From: UBA1952 sp965246765
GTDB lineage: Bacteria > Bacteroidota > Bacteroidia > Chitinophagales > Chitinophagaceae
Assembly: GCA_965246765.1 (NCBI GenBank)
Contig: CBDFFJ010000005.1
Location: 186,001-250,000 of the forward strand
Direction of reading: 5' to 3'
DNA length: 64,000 nt
Shown here: in pieces, positions 9,259 through 17,392 of the stretch
Layout of the letters: every line of letters starts with the position of its first letter
Numbering within the stretch: position 1 is the stretch's first letter
Notes under the pieces: model-generated
The model's database searches: none
What the model was told of the DNA's origin: nothing
Seen by the model: only the letters and a program-made list of their open reading frames with translations
Translations under genes and position numbers: made by a program

Positions 9259-9639
9259 ATGCAGGTACCTGAAACACTGAAGTACACCAAGGAGCACGAA
9301 TGGGTGCGCATTGAGGGCGATACAGCAACCATCGGCATCACCGATTTTGCGCAGCATGAGCTGGGCGATATCGTCTATGTAGAGATCAGCGCGCTGAATA
9401 AAGAACTCGCCGAGGGCGAAGTGTTCGGGACTGTAGAAGCCGTGAAGACTGTGAGTGACCTGTACCTGCCGGTGGCGGGCACAGTCACAGAGGTGAATCC
9501 TGACCTGGAAGCGAACCCGGAATATGTGAATCAGGATCCGTTCGGCAAGGGCTGGATGGTAAAGATGAAGCTGAAGAATGCAACCGATGCAGACAGCCTG
9601 ATGGACGCGACGGCCTATAGCAGCCACATCGGCAACTAA
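9259..9639 (+). CDS. gcvH: Glycine cleavage system H protein
   Basis: Lipoyl carrier protein that shuttles the aminomethyl group between the P and T proteins of the glycine cleavage complex in the cytoplasm. It has 126 residues, the normal family length. The lipoylated lysine is Lys63 in GTVEAVKTVSDLY, and KEHEWVRIEGD near the N-terminus is the typical H-protein opening. The stop overlaps the next ATG (TAATG at 9637-9641), so the VanZ-like gene is translationally coupled. No other gcv genes are in the window. Confidence 0.97.
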   Translation: MQVPETLKYTKEHEWVRIEGDTATIGITDFAQHELGDIVYVEISALNKELAEGEVFGTVEAVKTVSDLYLPVAGTVTEVNPDLEANPEYVNQDPFGKGWMVKMKLKNATDADSLMDATAYSSHIGN

Positions 9640-10040
9640 TGTCGGGCGGGCTTTTCGCGCCGGACTCGCGCTACCGAAAGGCGGCGCTCATAGGGGCTGT
9701 TATCTGGACGATCGGTATTTTCGTGGCTTGTCTCTGGCCGGGCAGGGAGCTGCCCCATTCCAATATTCCATTCATTGATAAGTGGACGCACTTTGTGCTG
9801 TTTGGGGTGTTTGCATTGCTTTGGCTGTGCGCGTACCCGGCTGCTAAGGTGGCTCCCGTAGTGCTTGCGGGCCTGGGATTGGGCATATTTGTAGAATTGC
9901 TGCAAATGTGGTTTTCCTCTTTAGGCCGTAGCGGCGATGTGATGGACGCAGTTGCCGATGGTGTGGGAAGCGTACTGGGAGGGATCCTATTCCGGCTGGG
10001 AAGATGGAAATCCAGGAGTCCGGAGGGGCTTTTACATTGA
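9639..10040 (+). CDS. VanZ-like family membrane protein
   Basis: Small membrane protein of 133 residues with about four hydrophobic segments. It shows the VanZ-family signature: PFIDKWTHFVLFGVFAL in the middle, then FVELLQMW and GRSGDVMDAVADGVG, with the family's conserved Glu, Arg and Asp. The biochemical role of most VanZ-like proteins is unknown. It overlaps gcvH by one base. Pairing of gcvH with a VanZ-like gene is, as far as I recall, common in this phylum. Confidence 0.85.
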   Translation: MSGGLFAPDSRYRKAALIGAVIWTIGIFVACLWPGRELPHSNIPFIDKWTHFVLFGVFALLWLCAYPAAKVAPVVLAGLGLGIFVELLQMWFSSLGRSGDVMDAVADGVGSVLGGILFRLGRWKSRSPEGLLH

Positions 10041-10151
10041 TGGCCGCAGGCCCGTTGCGGCTTATAATTTCACAGAACGCCGGCAGGCGCTTTTATTCCC
10101 CAAATTCCCGGTTATTTTTGTCGCCCGGATATTTCTCTTATTTTGCCCTTG

Positions 10152-10463
10152 ATGCGCTACTTCTTCTACTTGTCTGCGGCCTGCCTGATGCTGGCTATTG
10201 TGTTTGCACCTTCCTGCTCCAAGAAGGACGAGGGCTTTACCCCGGCGCTGGTAATAGCTACGAATGATCTGACGCCGACGGGCTGCGGCTACCTGCTGAG
10301 CATCGGCAATGGCCAGCTTGTGAAGCCGAGGTATCTGGCGTCTGCCTATCAGCACGATAGTCTGCCGGTGCTGGTGAAGTATAATAATACGGGCGAGGAG
10401 AGCAATTGCATGCCGCAGAATCCACTGGATATTGTGGATATTGCGGACATCAAGCGGCAATAG
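10152..10463 (+). CDS. Small putative lipoprotein, unknown function
   Basis: About 103 residues. An N-terminal hydrophobic stretch (MRYFFYLSAACLMLAIVF) runs to APSC followed by SKKDE, which reads as a lipobox with a charged +2 region. The ATG at 10152 was chosen over an in-frame TTG at 10143. The remainder contains two further Cys and no domain I recognise. It lies between the VanZ-like gene and an outer-membrane barrel gene on the same strand. Confidence 0.6.
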   Translation: MRYFFYLSAACLMLAIVFAPSCSKKDEGFTPALVIATNDLTPTGCGYLLSIGNGQLVKPRYLASAYQHDSLPVLVKYNNTGEESNCMPQNPLDIVDIADIKRQ

Positions 10464-10533
10464 GCGCCCTCTTAAATTGTTCATTTAACAGTCACGAACG
10501 CCCTGCTTGCGTCAGAGCGCCCGGGCATTCCTG

Positions 10534-10541
10534 TATTTTTG
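10534..10541 (+). promoter_or_regulatory. TAnnTTTG promoter box before the barrel gene
   Basis: TATTTTTG matches the Bacteroidota -7 consensus exactly. A TTG at 10507-10509 lies 24 bases upstream, slightly too far for the usual -33 element. The predicted transcription start is almost at the ATG at 10548, implying a very short or absent leader. Confidence 0.45.
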
Positions 10542-10547
10542 TGTGGT

Positions 10548-11216
10548 ATGAAGCACAATATGATGCGCATGGGCATTTTAGGGCTCTTTTGCATGCTCCT
10601 TATTGCCGGAGCTGGTGCGCAGGAGACTTATAACAGCAGTGGCGGCCGTACACCGGCTAACCGGAAAAAGCCTCCGGAAAAGCATGGCTTTGATCCGCAA
10701 AAACTGGTGTATGGCGGTGGGATTGGACTTGGTTTTGGCGATATAACCTCTGTCGCAGTATCGCCGGTAGTGGGATACCGATTCACCGAAAACTTTCTGG
10801 CGGGTGTTGGTCTTGGTTTTCAATATCTGCGGGTGAAGGACTATTTCCAGGTTTATAACAGTATTAATGCCGAATACGAATATTATCCGCTGAAGTCCAC
10901 CTTTTTTTACCCCAGCGTCTGGGCGCGCTATCTGGTGTACCGCAATTTTTTTGTGCATGGGGAATTTGAGTATGACCTGCAAAACTTTACGGCCTACCGC
11001 ACCGACAGTGATCCCAATAGCAGCTCTTACGGCTCGCCTGTGTCGTACAAGCTGAAGTATAATTCGACGGCGCTCCTGCTTGGCGCTGGGATTCGCCAGC
11101 CAATATCGGAGCGCTCTTCGCTGGTGGTGATGGCGCTGTATGATGTGATACAGGACAAGTATAGCCCTTACCTGAACCGGATTGATTTCCGGATTGGGTT
11201 TAATGTGGGATTTTAG
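10548..11216 (+). CDS. Outer-membrane beta-barrel protein
   Basis: 222 residues with a signal peptide (MRMGILGLFCMLLIAGAGAQ near the start) followed by a Pro/Lys-rich linker. The rest alternates hydrophobic and polar residues in strands rich in Gly and aromatic residues (YGGGIGLGFGDI, VGYRFTENFLAGVGLGFQY) and ends in GFNVGF, a terminal aromatic as in outer-membrane barrels. It resembles short OmpW/PorT-like porins, but no specific function can be given. ATG 10548 was preferred over an upstream TTG; in-frame ATGs at 10560 and 10563 are also possible. Confidence 0.75.
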   Translation: MKHNMMRMGILGLFCMLLIAGAGAQETYNSSGGRTPANRKKPPEKHGFDPQKLVYGGGIGLGFGDITSVAVSPVVGYRFTENFLAGVGLGFQYLRVKDYFQVYNSINAEYEYYPLKSTFFYPSVWARYLVYRNFFVHGEFEYDLQNFTAYRTDSDPNSSSYGSPVSYKLKYNSTALLLGAGIRQPISERSSLVVMALYDVIQDKYSPYLNRIDFRIGFNVGF

Positions 11217-11245
11217 AAAGTAGCGTAGGCCTTTACTTTGCCCCA

Positions 11246-12790
11246 ATGCATTCCGGCCTGCTCCTTACCATCATACTCGCCTATTTCGCCCTGCTGCTGG
11301 GCATCGCGTTTTATACCTCGCGCAATTCTACAAACGAGAGCTTTTTCATCGGCAACCGCTCCTCTAAATGGTGGGTGGTAGCCTTCGGGATGATCGGCAC
11401 CTCGCTGAGCGGGATGACCTTTATCTCCGTGCCGGGGACGGTGGGCCTGCAGGGGGCGGCGGGCGGCGCGTTTGGCGGCTTCGGCTATTTTCAGGTCGTA
11501 ATAGGCTATTTCATCGGCTACTTTGTGGTGGCCTACGTATTGCTGCCGCTGTATTACCGGCTGAACCTCACCTCTATTTACACCTACCTGGAGCAGCGCC
11601 TCGGGAGTACGAGCTACCGGACAGGCGCGCTGTTTTTTATTCTCTCCCGCACGCTTGGCGCTACGCTGCGGCTTTACCTGGTAATAAAGGTGCTGGAGCT
11701 TTTTGTGCTGCGCGATATGGGCATTTCCTTTGAGCTGACGGCCATCGTTATCCTGGCGCTTATTTTACTCTACACCTATCGCGGCGGCGTAAAGACAATC
11801 GTATGGACGGATACGCTGCAGACCACCTTTATGCTACTAGCGCTAATAACCTGCGTGGTTTATGTGCTGCATTCACTCGGGCTCAGCGCGGGTGACGCCT
11901 GGACAAAAATGAGCAGTCAGGGGCTGACACGGCTGATCAATACCGACCCGATGAGCGGCAAATACTTTTTGAAAGAAATCATCGGCGGCGCCTTTATCAC
12001 CATCGCCATGACCGGCCTTGACCAGGAGATGATGCAGAAGAACATCTCCGTCCGCAACCTTGCCGACTCGCAGAAGAATATGGTGGTGCTCAACATCCTG
12101 CAGGCCGGCGTCGTCTTTCTGTTTTTAATGCTTGGAGGCCTGGCGTATCTGTATGCTACGCAAAGCGGCGCGCATTATACCGACATGGGCACAGGCGGCG
12201 CGCATGACTGGCAGCTGGTATGGGACGGCGCCAGGGCAAAGGGCGACAACCTGTTTCCCACGTTTGCAATTCATCATGCCCCGTTTTTTATAACCGTCTG
12301 CTTTCTGGTTGGCCTGGTGTCGGCGCTTTTCCCCTCCGCCGACGGAGCCCTGACTGCCCTTACATCATCGTTTTGCATTGACATTTTGGGAATGAAGCGC
12401 CGGGGGGATTGGGACGAGCGTAGAAAAAAGAAAGTCCGCCTTGCGGTGCACAATGCCTTTGCAATTGTGTTTCTCGGCTGTGTTTTTTTCTTCAGGCAGG
12501 TGGACAACGGCTCACTTATACAGACCTTACTGGTAGTGGCGGGCTATACGTATGGCCCACTCCTGGCGCTGTTTGCCTTTGGCATCATTACCAAACGACA
12601 ACCCCATGATACAGCCGTGCCAATCATCTGTATAGCAGCACCGGTGCTTTGCTACCTGCTAAAGACGAATGAAAAAGCCTGGCTGGGTGGCTACACGATT
12701 GGCACGGAGCTGCTTATCATTAACGCATCGCTGACTTTCGCCGGGCTACTTTTGGCATCAAGACGTCAGGAGCCGCTTTTGATAAAATAG
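11246..12790 (+). CDS. Sodium:solute symporter (SSS family)
   Basis: Inner-membrane secondary transporter of 514 residues with about 13 hydrophobic segments. It opens with a membrane helix followed by NESFFIGNRSSKWWVVAFGM and GTSLSGMTFISVPG, the N-terminal pattern of the SSS family. The sodium-site region is represented around LVSALFPSADGALTALTSSF. The substrate cannot be told from sequence. It begins 29 bases after the barrel gene, with TACTTTG (11234-11240) as an imperfect promoter box, and is followed 26 bases later by the LOG-like gene. Confidence 0.92.
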   Translation: MHSGLLLTIILAYFALLLGIAFYTSRNSTNESFFIGNRSSKWWVVAFGMIGTSLSGMTFISVPGTVGLQGAAGGAFGGFGYFQVVIGYFIGYFVVAYVLLPLYYRLNLTSIYTYLEQRLGSTSYRTGALFFILSRTLGATLRLYLVIKVLELFVLRDMGISFELTAIVILALILLYTYRGGVKTIVWTDTLQTTFMLLALITCVVYVLHSLGLSAGDAWTKMSSQGLTRLINTDPMSGKYFLKEIIGGAFITIAMTGLDQEMMQKNISVRNLADSQKNMVVLNILQAGVVFLFLMLGGLAYLYATQSGAHYTDMGTGGAHDWQLVWDGARAKGDNLFPTFAIHHAPFFITVCFLVGLVSALFPSADGALTALTSSFCIDILGMKRRGDWDERRKKKVRLAVHNAFAIVFLGCVFFFRQVDNGSLIQTLLVVAGYTYGPLLALFAFGIITKRQPHDTAVPIICIAAPVLCYLLKTNEKAWLGGYTIGTELLIINASLTFAGLLLASRRQEPLLIK

Positions 12791-12816
12791 AACAGCGCTC
12801 AACCAATCATTCTCAT

Positions 12817-13515
12817 TTGAAAGAGCAACTCACCAAAATACGCCTCCGCGACTGGACGGAGACGCGCGCGCACAGTAGCTGGCAGATTTTCAAAATCATG
12901 GCCGAGTTCGTGCAGGGCTTTGAGACGCTGGCTAAGGTGGGGCCCTGCGTGAGCATCTTCGGTTCCGCGCGCACGCAGGTAGGCCACAAGTATTACGAGC
13001 TGGCGGTGGAAATTGCACGCCTTTTCGCGGAGGAAGGCTTCGGCATCATCACCGGCGGCGGGCCGGGCATTATGGAAGCCGGCAATAAGGGTGCGAACCT
13101 TGCCGGCGGCCGCAGCGTGGGCCTCAACATTGAGCTGCCCTTTGAGCAAAACAGCAATCCATTCATTGACCGCGTCAACAACCTGAATTTTGATTACTTC
13201 TTCATCCGCAAGGTGATGTTCACCAAATACTCGCAGGGCTTCATCATGATGCCCGGCGGCTGGGGAACGATGGATGAGTTTTTTGAGGTAGCCACGCTAA
13301 TTCAGACGCGGAAGTTTACGCAGACGCCGATGGTATGCGTCGGCTCGGCGTATTGGAACGGCCTCTTTCAATGGATGCGCGAGGTGATGCTGGAAACCGA
13401 AGGCAACATCTCGCCCGGCGACCTGGAAATGATACGCATCTTTGATACGGCGGAGGAAGTGATTGCCTACTTCCGCGAGTTTTATACGCATAATAAGCTG
13501 GGGCCGAATTTCTAA
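12817..13515 (+). CDS. LOG family / TIGR00730-like Rossmann-fold protein
   Basis: 232-residue cytoplasmic protein of the group often labelled lysine decarboxylase-like. Characterised members are cytokinin-type nucleotide phosphoribohydrolases. The diagnostic motifs are ITGGGPGIMEAGNKGA and PGGWGTMDEFFE (PGGxGTxxE). The conserved N-terminal block RDWTETRAHSSWQIFKIM precedes the ATG at 12898, so translation probably starts at the TTG at 12817. The natural substrate is unknown; nucleotide salvage or scavenging of damaged nucleotides would fit the family. Confidence 0.85.
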   Translation: MKEQLTKIRLRDWTETRAHSSWQIFKIMAEFVQGFETLAKVGPCVSIFGSARTQVGHKYYELAVEIARLFAEEGFGIITGGGPGIMEAGNKGANLAGGRSVGLNIELPFEQNSNPFIDRVNNLNFDYFFIRKVMFTKYSQGFIMMPGGWGTMDEFFEVATLIQTRKFTQTPMVCVGSAYWNGLFQWMREVMLETEGNISPGDLEMIRIFDTAEEVIAYFREFYTHNKLGPNF

Positions 13516-13520
13516 TCGCT

Positions 13521-13610
13521 GATAGAACGCGGATGATTATGATGCTTATGATTGACGCGGATTCGGAAATCTTAACCCATCATAATCATCATAGAAAATC
13601 AGCGTTCCAT
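13521..13610. repeat. Intergenic inverted repeat
   Basis: GATGATTATGATG (13532-13544) is perfectly complementary to CATCATAATCATC (13578-13590). The flanks GATAGAACGC and GCGTTCCATC extend the symmetry. The element fills the gap between the LOG-like gene and the O-methyltransferase. It has the look of a dispersed palindromic repeat rather than an intrinsic terminator. Confidence 0.6.
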
Positions 13611-13621
13611 CCTTCTTTACA

Positions 13622-14269
13622 ATGCAACATCACCTGACCTCTGAAGCAATCAACGCCTACGCCGAAAGCATGACTACTCCGGAAAGCCCAGCCCTCGCCG
13701 CGCTGAACCGGGAGACAAATGTCAAGGTGGAACTGCCCATCATGCTAAGCGGTCACCTGCAAGGCGCGGCCTTGGCAATGATGAGCCGGATGATTCGCCC
13801 GCGCAGGATTCTGGAGATTGGCACCTACACCGGCTATTCGGCGATTTGCCTGGCGGAAGGACTTACCGAGAAGGGTGTCCTAGACACGATAGACATCAAT
13901 GAAGAGCTGGCCGATATGCAGCAGCACTATTGGCATGATGCCGGGGTAGCCAATAAAATCAGAGCGCACGTAGGCAACGCGGGTGATATTATTCCGGCCC
14001 TGAACGAAACTTTTGACCTTGTTTTTATTGACGCAGACAAGGTGAGCTACGGGCGCTATTATGATTTGGTTATTGAAAAAGTACGGCCCGGCGGTTTTAT
14101 CTTCGCCGACAACGTGCTGTATGACGCGGAGGTGATTCTGCCCCAAAGCGAGCAGAGCAAAAACGCCAAAGCCATCCACGCGTTTAATCAGAAGATTAAA
14201 GACGACAGCCGGGTAACGCAGGTACTGCTGCCGGTACGAGACGGGATTTTAGTGATGCAGAAGAATTAA
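13622..14269 (+). CDS. Class I SAM-dependent O-methyltransferase
   Basis: 215 residues, similar to the bacterial caffeoyl-CoA/catechol O-methyltransferase family (Methyltransf_3). The SAM-binding motif I is ILEIGTYTGYSAICLAEGL. VFIDADKVSYGRYYD carries the acidic residues that bind the metal, and FADNVLYDAEV follows as in the family. It is probably cytoplasmic. The substrate is unknown. It stands alone on the plus strand between two repeat-bearing intergenic regions. Confidence 0.9.
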   Translation: MQHHLTSEAINAYAESMTTPESPALAALNRETNVKVELPIMLSGHLQGAALAMMSRMIRPRRILEIGTYTGYSAICLAEGLTEKGVLDTIDINEELADMQQHYWHDAGVANKIRAHVGNAGDIIPALNETFDLVFIDADKVSYGRYYDLVIEKVRPGGFIFADNVLYDAEVILPQSEQSKNAKAIHAFNQKIKDDSRVTQVLLPVRDGILVMQKN

Positions 14270-14302
14270 GCTGATTAAGACTCAGGCAGGTAATCGCAGC
14301 GA

Positions 14303-14347
14303 CGGATTTGTAATCCGGCGCAATGTGGATGCGGATTTGTAATCCGC
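14303..14347. repeat. Two copies of the palindrome CGGATTTGTAATCCG
   Basis: CGGATTTGTAATCCG occurs at 14303-14317 and, within GCGGATTTGTAATCCGC, at 14331-14347. Each is a small hairpin (six to seven base pairs around TGT). Two close copies in one intergenic gap suggest a REP-like dispersed element. Confidence 0.55.
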
Positions 14348-14443
14348 TAAAGGGGAAGCTTAATAGACTGACAGCCGGTGAAATGTGCGACGCAACGGAA
14401 GATGGGGAGCGAACGAAAGCCGACTAACAAAAAATCACATACC

Positions 14444-15871
14444 ATGAAGCGACTCTTAATTCTACTTACAGCTTTGACCTCGTTCGCAGCTGGCGCACAG
14501 CGCAGACCTTACAGCGAGCGTGCCGCCGAGTACGTGCGCCTGCATAAAGATTGGGCAATCGCCGAGCAAAAGCGTTCCGGCGTTCCGGCAGCCATCACCT
14601 TGGCGCAGGGCCTCCACGAGACGGACGCCGGCGAGAGCGAGCTGGCGACGGTGGCAAACAACCACTTCGGCATCAAGTGTAAGAAGGAATGGACGGGCGA
14701 GACGTTTGCGCATGACGATGATGCGCCGCAGGAGTGCTTCCGCAAATACACCTCTGCGCTGGAATCTTACAAAGACCACAGCGACTATCTGAAGACGGCC
14801 AAGCGCTATACAAGCTGCTTCGCGCTGGATGCTACGGACTATGCAGGCTGGGCGCGCGAGCTGCGCAAGTGTGGCTACGCAACCAACCCGATTTACGCGC
14901 AGAAGCTGGTAAAGCTGATTGAGGATTATCACCTGCAGGATTATACGCTGGCAGCTATTTCCCATGTGGAAGCACCGCAGGTGTACATCGCATCGGCAGC
15001 ATCGCCGGTGGCTGCTGCTATGATGGCGGAAGAAAAGCATGTTGGCGAGAACGTGCCGGAGCACGACACACCTGCCGAAGCGCGTGAATATGGGAAGGTA
15101 GTAAAGAAGGATGGCCTGAAGGGTTTTTGGGCGAAGGGCGGCGACGTGCTGCTGGAGTACGCTATTCAATACAAGGTGCGCTACGCGAAGCTGTTGGAAA
15201 TAAACAGCCTTCCCGATGCGCCGCTTGCTGCCGACCAGTTTATTTATCTGGAAAAGGGCAGCGCGGTAGAGCGGATGATGGCGAAGGATATGAGCGCGCC
15301 TACTCCTACTCCTGTTGCGACTACCGCAGAAGCGCCTGCGACTGTTGTGGTGACTACACCGGCACCTGCTCCTGCTGTTACACCAACACCTGCTGCTGCT
15401 GCTTCTGCTATTGACGCAACTGCGGCTGCGGAAGCGAGGCTGTTTGGAACGGTTACTCAGAAGCCTACGCCTGCTGCTGTCGCTGCATCTACTCCTGCTC
15501 CTGTATCTGTCCCGGCAGAGAAGCCGTTTAATATTTCGGATGAGAAGGCAGTAGAGGAAGTAAAAGCAACTGAGCCGCAGGATGAGTTTTCAAAGATGAA
15601 ATCCCGCTTTGATAAAGTTGTTTACGCGCCAACGGCGCACACGCCTGCTAAGTCTGCTGCACCTGCTACGTCAACCGTAACGCCCGCCGCGCCTGCACGG
15701 GAAAAAGTGCTTGCCGCTGCCAACGCTTCTTCTTTCCATGTTGTAAAGACAGGTGAAACTGCTTTCAGCATTGCGAAGGCAAACGGCATTACGATGCAGC
15801 AGTTGATGGACATGAATAAGATGAGCTTCGGTACGGCCATTAAGGTGGGCCAGAAGCTGCGCGTTAAATAG
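14444..15871 (+). CDS. Secreted glucosaminidase with two LysM domains
   Basis: Peptidoglycan hydrolase of 475 residues. The start at 14444 gives a clean signal peptide (MKRLLILLTALTSFAAGAQ); an upstream in-frame GTG at 14378 would put a hydrophilic tail before it. Residues of about 25-165 form a glucosaminidase domain (GVPAAITLAQGLHETDAGES, NNHFGIKCKKEWTG, YKDHSDYL). A LysM-like segment follows (VLLEYAIQYKVRYAKLLEIN). Then comes a long Pro/Ala/Thr-rich linker, and a C-terminal LysM domain (VVKTGETAFSIAKANGITMQ). It probably acts on the cell wall in division or growth. Confidence 0.88.
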   Translation: MKRLLILLTALTSFAAGAQRRPYSERAAEYVRLHKDWAIAEQKRSGVPAAITLAQGLHETDAGESELATVANNHFGIKCKKEWTGETFAHDDDAPQECFRKYTSALESYKDHSDYLKTAKRYTSCFALDATDYAGWARELRKCGYATNPIYAQKLVKLIEDYHLQDYTLAAISHVEAPQVYIASAASPVAAAMMAEEKHVGENVPEHDTPAEAREYGKVVKKDGLKGFWAKGGDVLLEYAIQYKVRYAKLLEINSLPDAPLAADQFIYLEKGSAVERMMAKDMSAPTPTPVATTAEAPATVVVTTPAPAPAVTPTPAAAASAIDATAAAEARLFGTVTQKPTPAAVAASTPAPVSVPAEKPFNISDEKAVEEVKATEPQDEFSKMKSRFDKVVYAPTAHTPAKSAAPATSTVTPAAPAREKVLAAANASSFHVVKTGETAFSIAKANGITMQQLMDMNKMSFGTAIKVGQKLRVK

Positions 15872-15894
15872 GAATTGATAAAACACGATTAGGG

Positions 15895-15918
15895 GAACGC
15901 GCCGCGGCGCGTTCTTTT
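15895..15918 (+). terminator. Intrinsic terminator after the glucosaminidase gene
   Basis: GAACGCGCC (15895-15903) pairs with GGCGCGTTC (15906-15914), followed by TTTT and further T-rich sequence. The T-tract overlaps the TATTTTG box (15919-15925) that probably drives the next gene. Confidence 0.75.
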
Positions 15919-15929
15919 ATTTTTGCGCT

Positions 15930-16472
15930 ATGCAGTCAGCAACAGTCACCGTTCACGACAAGACGTTTGAGCCATACATCAATCGCGTGCAGATTGACGC
16001 GCGTGTAGCAGAACTGGGCGCGCAAATCAGCGCGGATTATGAAGGCAAGCGCCCGCTGATTATCGCCATCCTGAACGGCTCTTTCATCTTCGCGGCAGAC
16101 CTCTTTCGCGCGCTGACGGTGGAGGCGGAGATTTCATTTATCAAGCTCGCTTCCTACAAAGGCACCTCATCCACCGGGCATGTGGTGACGGCGATTGGCA
16201 TGGAAGAAAAGCTGAGCGGGCGGCACGTCATCATTCTGGAAGACATTGTGGATACGGGCAAAACGCTGCATTCATTCTTGCCGGAAATATTGCAGCGCGG
16301 CCCGGCTTCATTGAAGATTGCAACCTTTCTTTCCAAGCCCGAAGCCTTGCAGCATGAGGTGAAGGCGGATTATGTGGGCTTTGAAATCCCGAACAATTTT
16401 GTGGTGGGTTACGGGTTGGATTATGATGGGCTTGGGCGGAATCTGCCGGAGCTTTATACGCTTGTAGGCTGA
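15930..16472 (+). CDS. hpt: Hypoxanthine phosphoribosyltransferase
   Basis: Purine salvage enzyme that makes IMP/GMP from hypoxanthine/guanine and PRPP. 180 residues, normal length. The PRPP-binding loop is IILEDIVDTGKTLHSF, and KLASYKGTSSTG and VVGYGLDYDGLGRNLPEL are typical of bacterial HPRT. TATTTTG at 15919-15925 sits only a few bases before the ATG, implying a very short leader. Confidence 0.93.
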   Translation: MQSATVTVHDKTFEPYINRVQIDARVAELGAQISADYEGKRPLIIAILNGSFIFAADLFRALTVEAEISFIKLASYKGTSSTGHVVTAIGMEEKLSGRHVIILEDIVDTGKTLHSFLPEILQRGPASLKIATFLSKPEALQHEVKADYVGFEIPNNFVVGYGLDYDGLGRNLPELYTLVG

Positions 16473-16479
16473 GCGCCTT

Positions 16480-16497
16480 GGCCATCTGGGGATGGCC
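16480..16497. terminator. Hairpin between convergent hpt and mqnD
   Basis: GGCCATC (16480-16486) pairs with GATGGCC (16491-16497) around TGGG. More GC-rich inverted sequence follows up to 16540. It lies in the 86-base gap between converging genes but has no T-tract, so a terminator role is only likely from position. Confidence 0.35.
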
Positions 16498-16558
16498 TCC
16501 CGCGCGGCGGCGCGTCCGGGGACGCACGCCAACCGAGCGCCTGGTATGTGCTCGTAGT

Positions 16559-17389
16559 TTAGTAGAAGATACTGGCGCGGGCTTCTTTATTGATTAGGCC
16601 TGCATCCATAGCTTTTTGGAATAGAACTCCAATCGCTCGCTCGCCTTCCCGCCCTAAATCTTCGGTGTATTCGTTCACGTACAGATTGATGTGCTGCCGC
16701 ATCACGCCCTCGTCCATTTCCTGCGCGTTTTCGGTTACAAAAGGCGGCAGTTCTGGATAAGCCTTCCAAGCATATTGAACGCTCTCGCGGATAAGCCGGT
16801 CAACTTCCGCAATCACTTTTACATCCAAATCCCTTCTCGCCACAATCCCGCCCAGCGGAATGGCGGCGCCGGCAGTTTCCTCCCACCAATCGCCCATATC
16901 CCGGATGAGGGAGAGGCCGCGCTGGGCGTAGGTAAAACGGCTTTCGTGGATGACGAGGCCCGCATCATATTCGCCGCGCAGGACGGCATCTTCTATTTGA
17001 GAAAAAAGGACTTCTGTTTTGTTTGTCGCTTCAGGATGCGCGAGCGTGAGCAAGAGATTGGCAGTTGTGGCCATTCCGGGAATGGCAATCCGGGCATCCG
17101 CAAGATTTTGAATTTTGAATTTTGAATTTTGAATTAATAACGGCCCAACGCCTTTTCCCAAAGCGCTGCCGCTGTGCAGCAGGGCGTATTGATGCACGTT
17201 GTGCAAGAACGAATTGTAGGAAAGCTTAGTTAGTTGCAATCGGCCTTCATCAGCCCAACTGTTCAGCGTTTCTACATCTTCCAGAACAAAGTCAAAAGAG
17301 AGACCGCCGGTATCAATCTTTCCATTGACGAGGGCGTCAAAAATAAAGGTATCGTTGGGGCAGGGCGAGAAGCCGAGGCTGAGGCGCAT
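16559..17389 (-). CDS. mqnD: 1,4-dihydroxy-6-naphthoate synthase, futalosine pathway
   Basis: Converts cyclic dehypoxanthine futalosine to 1,4-dihydroxy-6-naphthoate in menaquinone synthesis. 276 residues with the periplasmic-binding-protein-like fold. The N-terminus LSLGFSPCPNDTFIFDAL is diagnostic, and LTKLSYNSFLH and GPLLI are conserved. After GPLLI a Lys/Asn-rich segment, IQNSKFKIQN, is encoded by a heptamer tandem repeat (17105-17135) and looks like an in-frame insertion. It lies three bases downstream of mqnB in one operon. Confidence 0.93.
   Translation of the reverse strand: MRLSLGFSPCPNDTFIFDALVNGKIDTGGLSFDFVLEDVETLNSWADEGRLQLTKLSYNSFLHNVHQYALLHSGSALGKGVGPLLIQNSKFKIQNLADARIAIPGMATTANLLLTLAHPEATNKTEVLFSQIEDAVLRGEYDAGLVIHESRFTYAQRGLSLIRDMGDWWEETAGAAIPLGGIVARRDLDVKVIAEVDRLIRESVQYAWKAYPELPPFVTENAQEMDEGVMRQHINLYVNEYTEDLGREGERAIGVLFQKAMDAGLINKEARASIFY
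17105..17135. repeat. Heptamer tandem repeat inside mqnD
   Basis: Four perfect ATTTTGA units plus ATT on the plus strand (17105-17135). On the coding strand this reads as repeated ATTCAAA and encodes a Lys/Asn/Phe-rich insertion. Confidence 0.9.
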
Positions 17390-17392
17390 GGC

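Noticed and set aside
9089..9280. 63-codon frame over the tracrRNA end and the gcvH start
   Set aside because: It overlaps the tracrRNA terminator and runs into gcvH in another frame; no protein features.
10578..11246. 222-codon minus-strand frame opposite the barrel gene
   Set aside because: Shadow of the plus-strand gene, which has a signal peptide, a promoter box and barrel-like composition.
14378..14443. N-terminal extension of the glucosaminidase from an upstream GTG
   Set aside because: It would place about 22 charged residues before a clear signal peptide starting at 14444.
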